From NCBI RefSeq assembly GCF_000239275.1, contig NZ_JH417569.1, forward strand, positions 1-47,015: a stretch of DNA of 47,015 nt. Direction: 5' to 3'. Position numbers and translations under genes: made by a program. Of this stretch, positions 1 to 8,772 are shown one piece after another; the first letter of the stretch is position 1, and each line of letters begins with the position of its first letter. The notes under the pieces were generated by a model that saw nothing but the letters and a program-made list of their open reading frames with translations, made no database searches and was not told the DNA's origin. The stretch comes from Megasphaera geminata F0357. Lineage in GTDB: Bacteria > Bacillota > Negativicutes > Veillonellales > Megasphaeraceae.

Positions 1-209
1 GGCCTGCAGGCCGTTCGCTTCTCTCTTTTTTACAGGTGATCGGTATGAATCCTGGCTATATATGTGAATGATATATAGAATATCTATGGATATACCAAAC
101 TTTTACATATTATACGTTATATAGCGTGTGTGATAAAGTGTACAAGTAAAACGGAAGTCGTTACAGATTTATGTATGTCCCTATCTTTGAGAGGAGTGTG
201 TATTAATTC

Positions 210-1642
210 ATGAGTGAAAATCGCGAAGACTTGAAAGTGGAAGAAGCGGCGGCTCAGAAACTTGGAGAGGCCGGTGCGGGTATTAAGCCGAACGGAGCGG
301 CTCTGTTTCCGTTTGTCGTATTCGTTGCCGTTTATTTGGGTGCAGGCATATTCTTGCAACTGCAAGGAGTGGAAATGCCGTTTTATCAATTTCCGGCACC
401 GCTTGCTTCGATTATCGGTATTATTGTTGCCTTTATTCTGTTGAAGGGTAAATTTGATGATAAATTCAACACCTTTGTCAAGGGGTGCGGTGATCCGGAT
501 ATTTTGATCATGTGCATGATCTTCCTTTTGGCCGGCGGTTTTGCAACGGTTTGCAAGGTTATGGGCGGTATCGATTCAACGGTCAATCTCGGGTTAACCT
601 ATATTCCGCCGCAGTACCTGGCGGCAGGGGTTTTCCTCATTGCCGCTTTCATTTCCACGGCAACCGGTACGTCTGTGGGATGTTGTGCGGCGGTCGGCCC
701 TATTGCCGTTGCCATTGCTGAAAAATCGGGTACCCCTTTGGGGCTCGTTCTCGGCTGCCTCATCGGCGGTGCCATGCTCGGGGATAATTTGTCTATCATT
801 TCCGATACAACTATCGCCTCGACCCGCACGCAGGGGTGCGAAATGAAGGATAAGTTCAAATTGAACTTCTGGCTCACTTTGCTTCCGGCAATTATCACGT
901 TTATCCTTCTTATTGTCTTCGGCGGTTCCGAAGCGGCAGTCAGTGCCGGTGAGCATCCTTTTAGCATCATCAAAATCCTGCCGTACATCGTTGTTCTCGT
1001 TACGGCCATCATGGGTGTTAATGTGTTCCTCGTGCTGGTCGGCGGCATCGTTTTAGGCGGTGTCATCGGCATGGCTTACGGTGATATGAACTTCCTCGGT
1101 TTTATGCAGGCGATTTACAAGGGCTTCAGCAGCATGTTTGATATTTTCCTTCTCTCCCTGCTGACCGGAGGCCTGGCAGCCATGGTTAATAAAGCGGGCG
1201 GTATCGCCTATCTCCTGCATTCGGTCGAAAAATTTATTACCGGCACCAAATCGGCTCAGCTCGGTATTTCCGCGCTCGTGTCCGTTACGGATATGGCTTT
1301 GGCAAATAAACGGTATCTATTATTATTAACGGTGAAATGGCAAAACGCCTTTGTTACAGATACAAAGTCGATCCTCGCCGCAGTGCGGCCCTTTTGAGCA
1401 CGTTTTCGTCCATCTTCCAGGGCCTTATCCCTTACGGGGCGCAGATGCTCATTGTTACGGGATTTACGGCAGGTCTTATCTCTCCTCTCGACGTATTGCC
1501 GTATACATGGTTCCTCTATCTTTTGGCAATTTCCGCGGTTGTGTCCGTTTTCATTCCCTTTTCCGACGGCTTTATCAAACGCGATCCGTGGAATTATGAA
1601 CGGCAGATGGCGCAGAGTAAAGTGGACATGCTGAACCGGTAA
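210..1642 (+). CDS. nhaC: NhaC-family Na+/H+ antiporter, interrupted by one frameshift
   Basis: Predicted multi-pass inner-membrane antiporter that exchanges Na+ for H+ (NhaC family). The first frame gives about 366 family-like residues with many membrane segments and small-residue motifs such as GTSVGCCAAVGP and GDNLSIISDTTIAST. The reading then jumps to the -1 frame near 1308-1310. One extra base there restores ANNTVSIIINGEMAKR, matching the conserved ANNTVAI-type motif of the family, and the second frame continues to the stop at 1642. The repaired protein is about 477 residues, normal for NhaC. The ATG at 210 follows a GAGGAG with rather long spacing. It stands alone and is followed by a hairpin terminator. 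A sequencing error is likelier than a pseudogene because the remnant frame shows no other damage. Confidence 0.85.
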
Positions 1643-1766
1643 CTGCGTGTACGGTATCGGTAAGCGTATTTGTCTTATTATGTTTAACGGCGGTATAACG
1701 AAATACTGCCCGAACCGAAGCGAGCCGGATTTACAAGGCTCCTGAATGTGTTTTCTGTAAATAAAA

Positions 1767-1815
1767 GAGCCGGGATATCTCTGCGGTTGAATGCCAAGAG
1801 AAATCCCGGTTTTTT
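1767..1815 (+). terminator. Rho-independent terminator after nhaC
   Basis: An imperfect stem (GCCGGGAT-TCTCT paired with AGAGA-ATCCCGG) with a loop of about 14 bases is followed by six T residues. It lies about 125 bases past the antiporter stop, between convergent genes. Confidence 0.7.
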
Positions 1816-1895
1816 GTGCGGAAAAGGCTGCGGATTAAAGTAAGAGAATATCTCTTTATGTTGCCGCGCCCGTTCTCGTATATCCGTCGTTCGGA

Positions 1896-2714
1896 TTAGA
1901 ACGCCGGTAATACGGAACCGCGGAAATGTTCTTCAATGAATTTTTTAACCGCGTCGGACTGATAGATTTCAACGATTTTCCTGTATGCGGCATTGTCCGC
2001 ATCTTCGGTGCGAACTGCGATGACATTTGCGTACGGGGAGTTCTTATCCTCAACGATGAGCGCATCGCTTTGCGGGTTGAGTCCGGCGGGAATTGCATAG
2101 TTCGTGTTTACGCAGGCAAGATCCATGTCGTCGAGGGACCGGGCGATTTGTGCCGCGTCGAGTTCTACGATTTGGAGATGCTTCGGATTTTCGACGATGT
2201 CCTGAACCGTCGCGTCAACAGTTTTGCCGTCTTTCAGTTTAATGAGCTTTGCCTGCTGCAAAAGAAGAAGAGCACGAGCGCCGTTTGTCGGATCGTTCGG
2301 TATCGCCGTTTTGGCACCGTCGGCTGTTTCGTCGAGGCTCTTGTATTTATGGGAGAAAATGCCCATGGGCAGAATAATTGTTTTGCCGATAGATGTTAAG
2401 GTAAGCCCTTGTTTTTTTACGACGTTGTCGAGGTACGGCTGATGCTGGAAGGAATTCATATCCAAATCCTTCTGAGAAAGTGCCGTGTTGGGCTGCACAT
2501 AGTCGTTGAATTCAACAACTTTTAACGTGATGCCTTGTTTAGCCGCTTCTTTGGCCACTTCTTCCATGACTTCCGCATGAGGGCCGGCAGTTACGCCGAT
2601 TTTAATTTCTTGCCTGTCCGCCGAACCGCCGTCCGAGTTGCCGCAGCCTGCCGCAAATGCGGCAGCGGCCGCGATGAGGAGTAAGGCAAGACCTTTTTTC
2701 CAATACAATTTCAT
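1896..2714 (-). CDS. metQ: MetQ/NlpA-family methionine-binding lipoprotein (copy 1)
   Basis: Substrate-binding lipoprotein of a D/L-methionine ABC importer. The signal peptide ends in a lipobox (AAGC, Cys24) for lipid anchoring. The mature part has the NlpA-family blocks IKIGVTAGPHAEVMEEV, VEFNDYVQPN, SFQHQPYLD and AIPNDPTNGARAL. The upstream ATG at 2768 is rejected because the one at 2714 sits behind GAAAGGGATG and begins a proper signal peptide, giving 272 residues. A SAM-I riboswitch and terminator precede it, so expression should rise when S-adenosylmethionine is low. No MetN ATPase or MetI permease is adjacent, so it must use a transporter encoded elsewhere. It is paralogous to the MetQ at 39347-40180. 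Confidence 0.93.
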   Translation of the reverse strand: MKLYWKKGLALLLIAAAAAFAAGCGNSDGGSADRQEIKIGVTAGPHAEVMEEVAKEAAKQGITLKVVEFNDYVQPNTALSQKDLDMNSFQHQPYLDNVVKKQGLTLTSIGKTIILPMGIFSHKYKSLDETADGAKTAIPNDPTNGARALLLLQQAKLIKLKDGKTVDATVQDIVENPKHLQIVELDAAQIARSLDDMDLACVNTNYAIPAGLNPQSDALIVEDKNSPYANVIAVRTEDADNAAYRKIVEIYQSDAVKKFIEEHFRGSVLPAF

Positions 2715-2753
2715 AGATACAACATCCCTTTCATAATATAGTGTACGCGGCCG

Positions 2754-2785
2754 AAAAAAAGCCGTCATACAGATGACGGCTTTTT
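2754..2785 (-). terminator. Riboswitch expression-platform terminator upstream of metQ copy 1
   Basis: On the minus strand an AAGCCGTCAT/ATGACGGCTT stem with a four-base loop is followed by seven T residues. It sits just downstream of the SAM-I aptamer and before the metQ start, as expected for transcription attenuation. Confidence 0.9.
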
Positions 2786-2796
2786 ATACTGTGCTC

Positions 2797-2897
2797 ATTC
2801 ATCTGCCGGCATACGCCGTTGGAGTTGGCACCTTCCCGTTGACGGGGGTTGCCGCAATGTCATCGGGCCATATCCCTCGATTGCTCTTGATGAAACT
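2797..2897 (-). promoter_or_regulatory. SAM-I (S-box) riboswitch controlling metQ copy 1
   Basis: Read on the minus strand, the leader has the S-box core: ATCAAGAGCAATCGAGGGA, then TGGCCCGATGA, GCGGCAACC, a hairpin, and AAGGTGCCAACTCC. It then closes with a P1 strand (GATGAATGAG). These are the conserved SAM-binding elements. When SAM is bound the downstream terminator is expected to form and metQ is shut off. Confidence 0.93.
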
Positions 2898-2918
2898 ATA
2901 TTCAATTAGTTGAGGCTC

Positions 2919-2947
2919 ATTCTAACATCGAATGAGTAACCTGTCAA
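2919..2947 (-). promoter_or_regulatory. Sigma-70-type promoter for metQ copy 1
   Basis: Minus-strand TTGACA (2942-2947), 17-base spacer, TAGAAT (2919-2924), placed directly upstream of the SAM-I aptamer. Confidence 0.75.
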
Positions 2948-3364
2948 TAAATTTTATCGGGAAAAGTGTTTTTTACCCGAACTACGTATGACCTTCGGAT
3001 CCATGGTGCTTTTAATGGGTGCATGAGCGTCTTTCGCCCTGCCGACGTGAACTTTCCATATACGCATTTTGCGCGATCTCATGTTTGTCGATTAAGCGGT
3101 CGTCGATGTTGTCTGTATAAGTATAGACTTTGATGGAATGATTCCGCTGTATCCGCTTAGTTGATACAAGTCGTGTGATTAGCTTGTTTTGCGAAGCGGC
3201 TTAAAACCGGCTCTTCTTTTTTGTATAAAGGAGCTGTTATGTCACAGCCCCTCCTTTTGCGTGTCCTGATACGGGTATCAGGAATTCCGACTAAAGCAGG
3301 GAAAGGTGTGTGGTAAAATAGAAAAGATGGGGAAGGGAATTTTTGAAAAGGAGACTGCCTGATC
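2948..3364. other. Intergenic region without a recognised gene
   Basis: No convincing coding frame on either strand. It contains a perfect 9-bp inverted repeat, TCCTGATAC/GTATCAGGA (3264-3283), with almost no loop and no T tract. There is also an imperfect AAAGGAGCTG/CAGC-CTCCTTT hairpin near 3227-3258. Either could be part of a leader for the amidohydrolase gene. No known RNA family was recognised. Confidence 0.5.
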
Positions 3365-4324
3365 ATGAATATCATAGATGCCCACAGTCATTGTATATTT
3401 CCGGAATATATTGATTTACTGGCAAAATACAAAGCTCTGCTTGAAGACGGATTTCCACTGCCGAAAGACTGGTCCATTGAAAAACAATTGGAACTTATGG
3501 ATGAGGGGAATATTTCCTGGTCGATGCTCTCTCTTTCATCGCCGCATCCATATTTCGGCAACAAGAAAGAAAGTATCCGAATATGCCGTCAAATCAATGA
3601 GAAACTGGCTGAAGCAAAAAGAAAGTATCCGGACCGGATTGGCTTCGGCGCCTGTTTACCGTTGCCTGACGTAGATGCTGCCATAGAAGAAGCTGTCTAC
3701 GCGTTGGATATCCTCGGTGCCGACAGTATCAAACTGGGCAGCAATGCAAGGGGGCAGTATTTGGGAGATCCCGCTTTGGAACCGCTTTTTGAGAACTTGG
3801 ATAAAAGGCATGCTGTTGTGAATATTCACCCGCATCGGCCGGAACCGCAAAAAGAAGGGATTTTTACAGCCGGACCGGTACCTGTATTTGAGTTTCTCTG
3901 CGATACTACACGTGCCGTTTTGAATATGGCAGCCCACGGAGTCATTGAACGATATCCGCATATAAAAGTAATCGTACCGCATAACGGATCTTTTTTGCCC
4001 AACATATATGATCGGCTGAAAGGCGTGGCGGGGCTCCTTATATCACAAGGACTCATGGATCCGTTTGATGTGGAGAAAAGCTTTTCCATGTTCTACTATG
4101 ATACTTCCGGCAATCCCGTCCCGGTTTTACTGAAATTTCTGCTTAATATAGCGGATCCGAGCCATATCCTGTATGGAACGGATTATCCGTTCACACCGAA
4201 GGAAACGGTTCTTGATAATCTCCGAACACTTGAGGAGTATCTTGAAAATGAGCCGGCTCTCAGCCCCTATAAGCATATGATTTTACATGATAATGCGATC
4301 AGGTTGTTTAATTTGAAAATCTGA
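3365..4324 (+). CDS. Amidohydrolase-family protein (amidohydrolase_2, ACMSD-like)
   Basis: Metal-dependent TIM-barrel hydrolase or decarboxylase of the amidohydrolase_2 type. The N-terminal metal motif DAHSH (His7, His9) is present, followed by a conserved HPHRP segment near residue 153, VIVPHNGSFLPN near 210, and YGTDYPF near 273, where the Asp is the usual catalytic or metal-binding acid. Length (319 residues) fits the family. The ATG is preceded by AAAAGGAGACTGCCTGATC, a good ribosome site. There is no signal peptide, so it is cytoplasmic. It is a single gene with no pathway partner next to it, so the substrate cannot be deduced. Confidence 0.85.
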   Translation: MNIIDAHSHCIFPEYIDLLAKYKALLEDGFPLPKDWSIEKQLELMDEGNISWSMLSLSSPHPYFGNKKESIRICRQINEKLAEAKRKYPDRIGFGACLPLPDVDAAIEEAVYALDILGADSIKLGSNARGQYLGDPALEPLFENLDKRHAVVNIHPHRPEPQKEGIFTAGPVPVFEFLCDTTRAVLNMAAHGVIERYPHIKVIVPHNGSFLPNIYDRLKGVAGLLISQGLMDPFDVEKSFSMFYYDTSGNPVPVLLKFLLNIADPSHILYGTDYPFTPKETVLDNLRTLEEYLENEPALSPYKHMILHDNAIRLFNLKI

Positions 4325-5016
4325 CAGCTGTAAGGGTGTGCACGGTAACGATGAAAAGATTTTAAACATACCGGAGAAACCGGCATTTATATATCTTCCC
4401 GTATTTTGCTCATTGTGCAGATTCAACATGCACAATACGCCGTCTGTCCTGCCCCGGCGTATTGGCGCAGTTCCGGCAGTCCGCACGGCCGCGGGCATAA
4501 AAATTGTCCGTGTATTCGATACTTATCGGGGCGATGACCGCTTTCATCAGTTGTTACGGAACCGTGCGGATATCTCCGGCCGCATACGTAAAATATAGTG
4601 TTTCACACCGGCAAAAACCATACACTTGTTGTTAAAAATAACCAAGACGAATAGTAGGAGGCTTTTTATAAAAAAAATGCATGCAACTGTCAAAAAAAAG
4701 AAGGGTGTCACTCTTTATAATGAGAACAGTTGTCCTCGCATTCGACGAAAGCATACAATATATGGAAAGTATCCATGTAAGGGGATTAACACTATCCGGG
4801 CAGAGACAGGCCGTATTGCATGAACATTGTACCAGCTTGTATTTTTTATCCGTTTCTTTGAATGATTTTTGATATAAGTTATCATATATAAATGGGATAA
4901 CTATGCTGTTTATAACGGCCCGGCAATGATTGACAAACAGGCGGCGCCGTGTAATAATTATGTCAACGAAAGGTCGTCAAGCCCTTCGAGTGAATACTAT
5001 TACGGAGGTGAAAATC
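4325..5016. other. Intergenic region upstream of the ferredoxin gene
   Basis: About 690 bases with only short reading frames of poor composition on both strands and no conserved motifs. Apart from the ferredoxin promoter at its right end I see no structured RNA, repeat or gene. Confidence 0.5.
4930..4958 (+). promoter_or_regulatory. Probable promoter of the ferredoxin gene
   Basis: TTGACA (4930-4935) is followed after 16-17 bases by TAATAAT (4952-4958), about 60 bases before the ferredoxin start codon. Confidence 0.55.
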
Positions 5017-5181
5017 ATGCATGTAGTTTCCGATGAATGCGTAAAATGCGGTGCTTGTGCCGGCACTTGCCCGACAGGCGCTATTACTGAAGGCGAAACG
5101 AAGTACGTTGTAGGCGATGCTTGCATCGATTGCGGAGCTTGTGAATCCGTATGTCCTACAGGAGCTATCACAGCTGGATAA
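5017..5181 (+). CDS. 2[4Fe-4S] ferredoxin (clostridial type)
   Basis: Small soluble electron carrier of 54 residues holding two [4Fe-4S] clusters. Both Cys motifs are complete: CVKCGACAGTCP and CIDCGACESVCP, each followed by TGAI. The start is the ATG at 5017 behind GGAGGTGAAAATC. An upstream in-frame start at 4930 would add a tail foreign to the family. It is monocistronic, with its own promoter and a strong terminator, as expected for a highly expressed ferredoxin in an anaerobe that uses it with hydrogenase or pyruvate:ferredoxin oxidoreductase (partner role inferred). Confidence 0.95.
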   Translation: MHVVSDECVKCGACAGTCPTGAITEGETKYVVGDACIDCGACESVCPTGAITAG

Positions 5182-5198
5182 TAGCAATATATACATGG

Positions 5199-5226
5199 AC
5201 CGCCGTGTTATAACACGGCGGTTTTT
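5199..5226 (+). terminator. Terminator after ferredoxin
   Basis: Perfect stem ACCGCCGTGTTA/TAACACGGCGGT followed by TTTT, 17 bases after the stop codon. Confidence 0.92.
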
Positions 5227-5236
5227 GTGTGTCCGA

Positions 5237-5265
5237 TTGTATTTTCCCCCGTTCTGTGATAGGAT
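5237..5265 (+). promoter_or_regulatory. Possible promoter of lspA-rluD-pyrR
   Basis: TTGTAT (5237-5242), 17-base spacer and TAGGAT (5260-5265), about 50 bases before the lspA start. Both boxes deviate from consensus. Confidence 0.4.
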
Positions 5266-5314
5266 AAAATCGTTCTGACAGTGACGTAAGATTTTGTCCG
5301 GAGGAGGAAATTCT

Positions 5315-5749
5315 GTGGCAGTTTTTATTATCGCCATTATCGTTTTATTGGCGGACCAGGCCAGTAAATATGCTGTTGTACAGCATATGATGTTACACGA
5401 GTCAATTCCGGTTATACCGGGATTTTTTCATATAACTTACATTTTAAATAAAGGGGCCGCTTTCGGCTTCTTGGAGAATAAACGGTGGCTTTTTGTGGCT
5501 GTAGCGGCATGTCTTTTTGTTCTCTGTGTTATTTTCCGCCGATATTTGCCGCAAAGCAATCTTGTGTATACGGGCGTGGGTTTTCTCCTGGGAGGGGCTC
5601 TGGGTAATGCGGTGGAGCGATTTTTCTTTGGCGCCGTAACGGATTTTTTTGATTTTCGTATTTGGCCCGTCTTTAATGTTGCCGATATAGGTATTGTTGT
5701 CGGCGTATTTCTTTTGTTAGTGTATTGTTGGACTCACGGTTCGGATTAA
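5315..5749 (+). CDS. lspA: Lipoprotein signal peptidase (signal peptidase II)
   Basis: Inner-membrane aspartyl protease that removes signal peptides from prolipoproteins after lipid attachment, such as the MetQ and FMN-binding lipoproteins in this window. Four membrane segments are visible, with family blocks LADQASKY near the N-terminus, LNKGAAFGF, GGALGNAVERF, and the catalytic Asp regions VTDFFDF and FNVADIGI. I chose the GTG at 5315, seven bases after GGAGGAGG, over an upstream TTG that would place the ribosome site inside the gene. The protein is 144 residues, slightly short but complete. It is followed 11 bases later by rluD, a typical Firmicute pairing. Confidence 0.95.
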   Translation: MAVFIIAIIVLLADQASKYAVVQHMMLHESIPVIPGFFHITYILNKGAAFGFLENKRWLFVAVAACLFVLCVIFRRYLPQSNLVYTGVGFLLGGALGNAVERFFFGAVTDFFDFRIWPVFNVADIGIVVGVFLLLVYCWTHGSD

Positions 5750-5760
5750 GGCGGTAGAGG

Positions 5761-6672
5761 ATGGAAACAAAGATATTGACTGCTACGGAAACGGATCAAG
5801 GCTTGCGTGCGGATGTATATATAAGCAGGGCATTGGACATATCGCGCTCTTACGGCGGCAGCCTCATCAAAGGCGGTAAGGTGACTGTCGGTGATAAGGC
5901 TGTAAAGGCGAATTATAAAGTTGCCGCGGGAGATAAATTTGCGGTCGTAGTGGAAGCGGCGACGGCTTTTTCCGTTGAACCCGAGAATATTCCTTTGGAT
6001 ATCGTTTATGAAGACCGACATATCATTGTTATCAATAAGGCCCGCGGCATGGTCGTTCATCCGGCGGCGGGCAATCCGGACGGTACTCTTGTCAATGCGC
6101 TTCTCTACCACTGCGGGAAAGAATTGTCCGGCATAAACGGGGTTATTCGTCCCGGTATCGTGCATCGGCTGGACAAAGATACGTCCGGGATTATGGTGGC
6201 GGCGAAGACGGATATGGCCCATAAAGCGTTGGCCGAACAAATAAAAGCGCACTCGGCGCGACGTACGTATAAGGCGCTTGTGCACGGTAATATCGTTGAA
6301 GCAAAGGGGCGTATCGAAGCCCCAATCGGCAGACACCCGAAAGATCGCATTAAAATGGCCGTCAATCTTAAAGACGGCAGGGAAGCGGTTACACATTTTA
6401 CGGTACTTGAGCGGTACGGTGATTATACCCTTATCGAATGCCGGCTGGAAACGGGCCGGACTCACCAGATACGCGTTCACATGGCTTATATCGGACATCC
6501 CGTCGTTAATGATCCGCTTTACGGGCACACGCGGGATAATTTTCCCATAATCGGGCAGGTACTGCATTCATGCACATTGGATTTGGCGCACCCTGTGACA
6601 GGGGTCCCGCTGCATTTTGAAGCGCCTGTTCCTGACGACTTTGCGGGAGCTGTTGCCCGTGCTGAACCGTGA
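5761..6672 (+). CDS. rluD: 23S rRNA pseudouridine synthase, RluD family
   Basis: Converts specific uridines of large-subunit rRNA (in E. coli 1911, 1915 and 1917) to pseudouridine. It has an N-terminal S4 RNA-binding domain (about residues 14-75, including the GGKVTV turn), then the RluA-type catalytic domain with the linker motif [16 protein letters not shown]. The signature HRLDKDTSG carries catalytic Asp138. The C-terminal half has the family motifs [11 protein letters not shown] and DPLYG. At 303 residues it is full length. It sits in the conserved order lspA-rluD-pyrR and ends seven bases before pyrR. Whether the site specificity is exactly that of E. coli RluD is inferred from the S4-plus-RluA layout. 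Confidence 0.94.
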   Translation: METKILTATETDQGLRADVYISRALDISRSYGGSLIKGGKVTVGDKAVKANYKVAAGDKFAVVVEAATAFSVEPENIPLDIVYEDRHIIVINKARGMVVHPAAGNPDGTLVNALLYHCGKELSGINGVIRPGIVHRLDKDTSGIMVAAKTDMAHKALAEQIKAHSARRTYKALVHGNIVEAKGRIEAPIGRHPKDRIKMAVNLKDGREAVTHFTVLERYGDYTLIECRLETGRTHQIRVHMAYIGHPVVNDPLYGHTRDNFPIIGQVLHSCTLDLAHPVTGVPLHFEAPVPDDFAGAVARAEP

Positions 6673-6679
6673 GGCTGAG

Positions 6680-7225
6680 ATGTTACAGTATAAAACTCTC
6701 TTATTGGATGAAAAAGCCATCGACAGAGCCGTTCGACGCATTGCACACGAAATAATCGAGCGGAATAAGGGGCTTGATGATACGCTTCTTGTCGGTATTC
6801 ATACGCGCGGTGTGCCGTTGGCACAGCGGTTGGCAAAAGAACTGGCCGCTATTGAAGGTATACTCGTGCCGGTTTATGATCTCGATGTATCGGCGTACCG
6901 CGATGATCAAAAAAAATCGGATATACGCCGTGTCGGCAAAGCCCGGTCCCGTTTTGCCGCAGACGGCAAGACGATTGTCCTTGTCGATGATGTCCTCTTT
7001 ACGGGCCGCACGGTCCGTTCGGCTTTAAATGCCGTCATGGAGCTGGGCCGTCCCAAGTTTATTGAATTAGCCGTTCTTATTGATCGCGGTCATAGAGAAC
7101 TGCCCATTCGGGCCGATTATGTCGGGAAGAATGTACCCACCTCGCTGCGTGAGATCGTTTCGGTACAGCTTACGGAAACGGATGAACAAAATCAGGTTGT
7201 TTTATGTGAAGAAGTACGCCCGTAA
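6680..7225 (+). CDS. pyrR: PyrR bifunctional pyr operon regulator / uracil phosphoribosyltransferase
   Basis: Belongs to the type I phosphoribosyltransferase fold. PyrR binds the pyr mRNA leader when UMP is high and also converts uracil plus PRPP to UMP. The PRPP-binding loop [17 protein letters not shown] is intact, and the family blocks [23 protein letters not shown] and VGKNVPTS are present. The ATG at 6680 lies in GGCTGAGATG just after the rluD stop. An upstream in-frame start would overlap rluD and add non-family residues. The length of 181 residues is standard. No pyr biosynthesis genes follow, so regulated operons must be elsewhere. Confidence 0.95.
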   Translation: MLQYKTLLLDEKAIDRAVRRIAHEIIERNKGLDDTLLVGIHTRGVPLAQRLAKELAAIEGILVPVYDLDVSAYRDDQKKSDIRRVGKARSRFAADGKTIVLVDDVLFTGRTVRSALNAVMELGRPKFIELAVLIDRGHRELPIRADYVGKNVPTSLREIVSVQLTETDEQNQVVLCEEVRP

Positions 7226-7258
7226 AGGAGTGCTTCTTTTGCCTTTATAAGGAGAAGT

Positions 7259-8197
7259 ATGAAAGCATTGCGTAATGTACTGATTGTTCTGATCATATTG
7301 GCCGGAGCCGCCGGCCTTTATGCGGGAGATATAGCATATAACGAATTTATGGAAGCCCCGTGGGATCAGGTGCTGGGTATTAAAAACCATAAGGGAGCCG
7401 TTACCGCCGTGCGGGAGAAAGAAAAAAACGACGGATGGGAAGCCGTACAGATAAACAGTGACGACGGGCTTATTCTTCGGGGCACATATATTGCCGCCGC
7501 GCAGGCAAGCGAAAAGGCGGTTATTCTTCTGCACGGACTTTACCAAAACCGTTCTATGTGTATTCCCTTCGTCGACATGTATCATACACGGGGCTATAAT
7601 GTCCTTATTGTTGATCAGAGGGGCCATGGTGAAAGTCAGGGTGAAGGTACGACTTGGGGAATCCGTGAAACTGATGATATGGACGGCTGGGTACGGTGGC
7701 TTAAGCAGCGGAAAAAACAGGAACGGATCGGTCTGCACGGCGTTTCTCTCGGGGCGGCCATGGCTCTTTTATATGCCGGCAGTGAAAAAGGAAAGGATAC
7801 GGCCTTTGTTATAGCAGACAGTTCATACGGTAATATTATTGATTTGGGCCGTGAGAAAATTGCCGCCCGGCAGGGCGGTCGTGACCTGGTTGTCGGGTAT
7901 AATATATTGCTGCCCTTCTTTCAGGCGGCCATGTTTCGGCATACGCGCAAGACGGTTGCCCGGATCGAACCGTCACAGGCCGTAAAAGCGCTGACTGTAC
8001 CCGTTCTTTTCCTACATGGAGAAGACGACGGCCTCGTACCGTCAAAGACTGCGGAACAGCTTTATGCAATGTGCGGGAGCCCACGGAAATATATTTATTT
8101 ATTCCGTAATTCCGCCCATGCCGTCGGCGTGGAGACAAACTATGCCGAATACGTGAAAACGGTAGATGACTTCCTGGATGGAACGGAAGATAACTGA
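7259..8197 (+). CDS. Membrane-anchored alpha/beta hydrolase
   Basis: Serine hydrolase of the alpha/beta fold (YqkD/BAAT-like group). An N-terminal hydrophobic segment (residues about 5-24) with one preceding Lys suggests a signal anchor, so the catalytic domain is probably outside the inner membrane. The oxyanion region is ILLHGLYQNRS, the strand before the nucleophile reads DQRGHGES, the nucleophile elbow is GVSLGAAM (Ser about 162), the acid lies in LFLHGEDDGLVP and the catalytic His in NSAHAVG. The ATG follows AAGGAGAAGT. The natural substrate is unknown. It is followed by a palindromic terminator shared with the tRNA gene. Confidence 0.85.
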   Translation: MKALRNVLIVLIILAGAAGLYAGDIAYNEFMEAPWDQVLGIKNHKGAVTAVREKEKNDGWEAVQINSDDGLILRGTYIAAAQASEKAVILLHGLYQNRSMCIPFVDMYHTRGYNVLIVDQRGHGESQGEGTTWGIRETDDMDGWVRWLKQRKKQERIGLHGVSLGAAMALLYAGSEKGKDTAFVIADSSYGNIIDLGREKIAARQGGRDLVVGYNILLPFFQAAMFRHTRKTVARIEPSQAVKALTVPVLFLHGEDDGLVPSKTAEQLYAMCGSPRKYIYLFRNSAHAVGVETNYAEYVKTVDDFLDGTEDN

Positions 8198-8212
8198 AAA
8201 GTGAAATAAAAT

Positions 8213-8246
8213 AACCGGGGACATCATTTTTGTGATGTCCCCGGTT
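8213..8246. terminator. Perfect 14-bp hairpin terminator between convergent genes
   Basis: AACCGGGGACATCA pairs perfectly with TGATGTCCCCGGTT around a six-base loop. On the minus strand it is followed by ATTTTATTT, so it fits best as the terminator of the tRNA-Ser gene. It may also stop transcription of the hydrolase gene. Confidence 0.75.
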
Positions 8247-8251
8247 CTGCT

Positions 8252-8342
8252 TGGCGGAGTGGGAGAGATTCGAACTCTCGCAAGCCTTACGACCCCTAAC
8301 GATTTAGCAAACCGTCCTCTTCAGCCTCTTGAGTACCACTCC
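8252..8342 (-). tRNA. tRNA-Ser (anticodon GCT, reads AGC/AGT)
   Basis: Ninety-one bases including an encoded CCA. The acceptor stem GGAGTGG pairs with CCACTCC, discriminator G. The D arm closes CTC/GAG, the anticodon stem ACGGT/ATCGT carries loop TTGCTAA (anticodon GCT at 8306-8308), and the T arm is GAGAG-TTCGAAT-CTCTC. A long variable arm, the class II hallmark of tRNA-Ser, lies between anticodon and T arms. Confidence 0.96.
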
Positions 8343-8475
8343 ACGAGTGCTGACTTAAACAGTATACACTGGCAATCATTTTATTGTCAAGACAATACGG
8401 CGGGGCAGGGGGCTTAACCTTTCGCAGGGCGGGATCCGGGATTATTGAAACTTATGCTGCGAAGTTACCTGATAA

Positions 8476-8772
8476 TTACGTTAATAAATGTTCTACCGCC
8501 TGTACTTTTTTCTCCATCATGCCCGTATGTCCGGGACGTACGTCGGCTTTCATGATAACTTCCGTGCGGATGCCCTGTCCGGCAAGGTGGAACGTACATT
8601 TTTTGACGACCGCCATAACGTCGTCCCACTCTCCCTCGACTTCCGTAAACATTGAATTGGTACGGTTTTTAAGACCTGAAGCGCGAATGATTTTGACGAT
8701 TTCCGCTACATACGGGGCGTATTCGTCTCCCGTACCGCAAGGGGCGATGCAAAGGGCGATTAATGTGTTCAT
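8476..8772 (-). CDS. Thiamine-binding protein, DUF77 / MTH1187-YkoF family
   Basis: Small cytoplasmic protein (98 residues) of the Thiamine_BP (formerly DUF77) family, whose members bind thiamine or its hydroxymethylpyrimidine part as oligomers. Family features seen are the N-terminal strand LIALCIAPCGTGDEYAPYV, the central SMFTEVEGEWDDVM and a C-terminal IRTEVIMKADVRPGHTGMM. Its ATG overlaps the stop of thiM by four bases (ATGA) in the same orientation, so translation is probably coupled to thiM. This neighbourhood supports a role in thiamine or thiazole handling. The exact biochemical task is not established from sequence alone. Confidence 0.88.
   Translation of the reverse strand: MNTLIALCIAPCGTGDEYAPYVAEIVKIIRASGLKNRTNSMFTEVEGEWDDVMAVVKKCTFHLAGQGIRTEVIMKADVRPGHTGMMEKKVQAVEHLLT

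Noticed and set aside
4338-4872. Three short open frames between the amidohydrolase and ferredoxin genes
   Set aside because: They overlap each other, have poor ribosome sites and no recognisable sequence.
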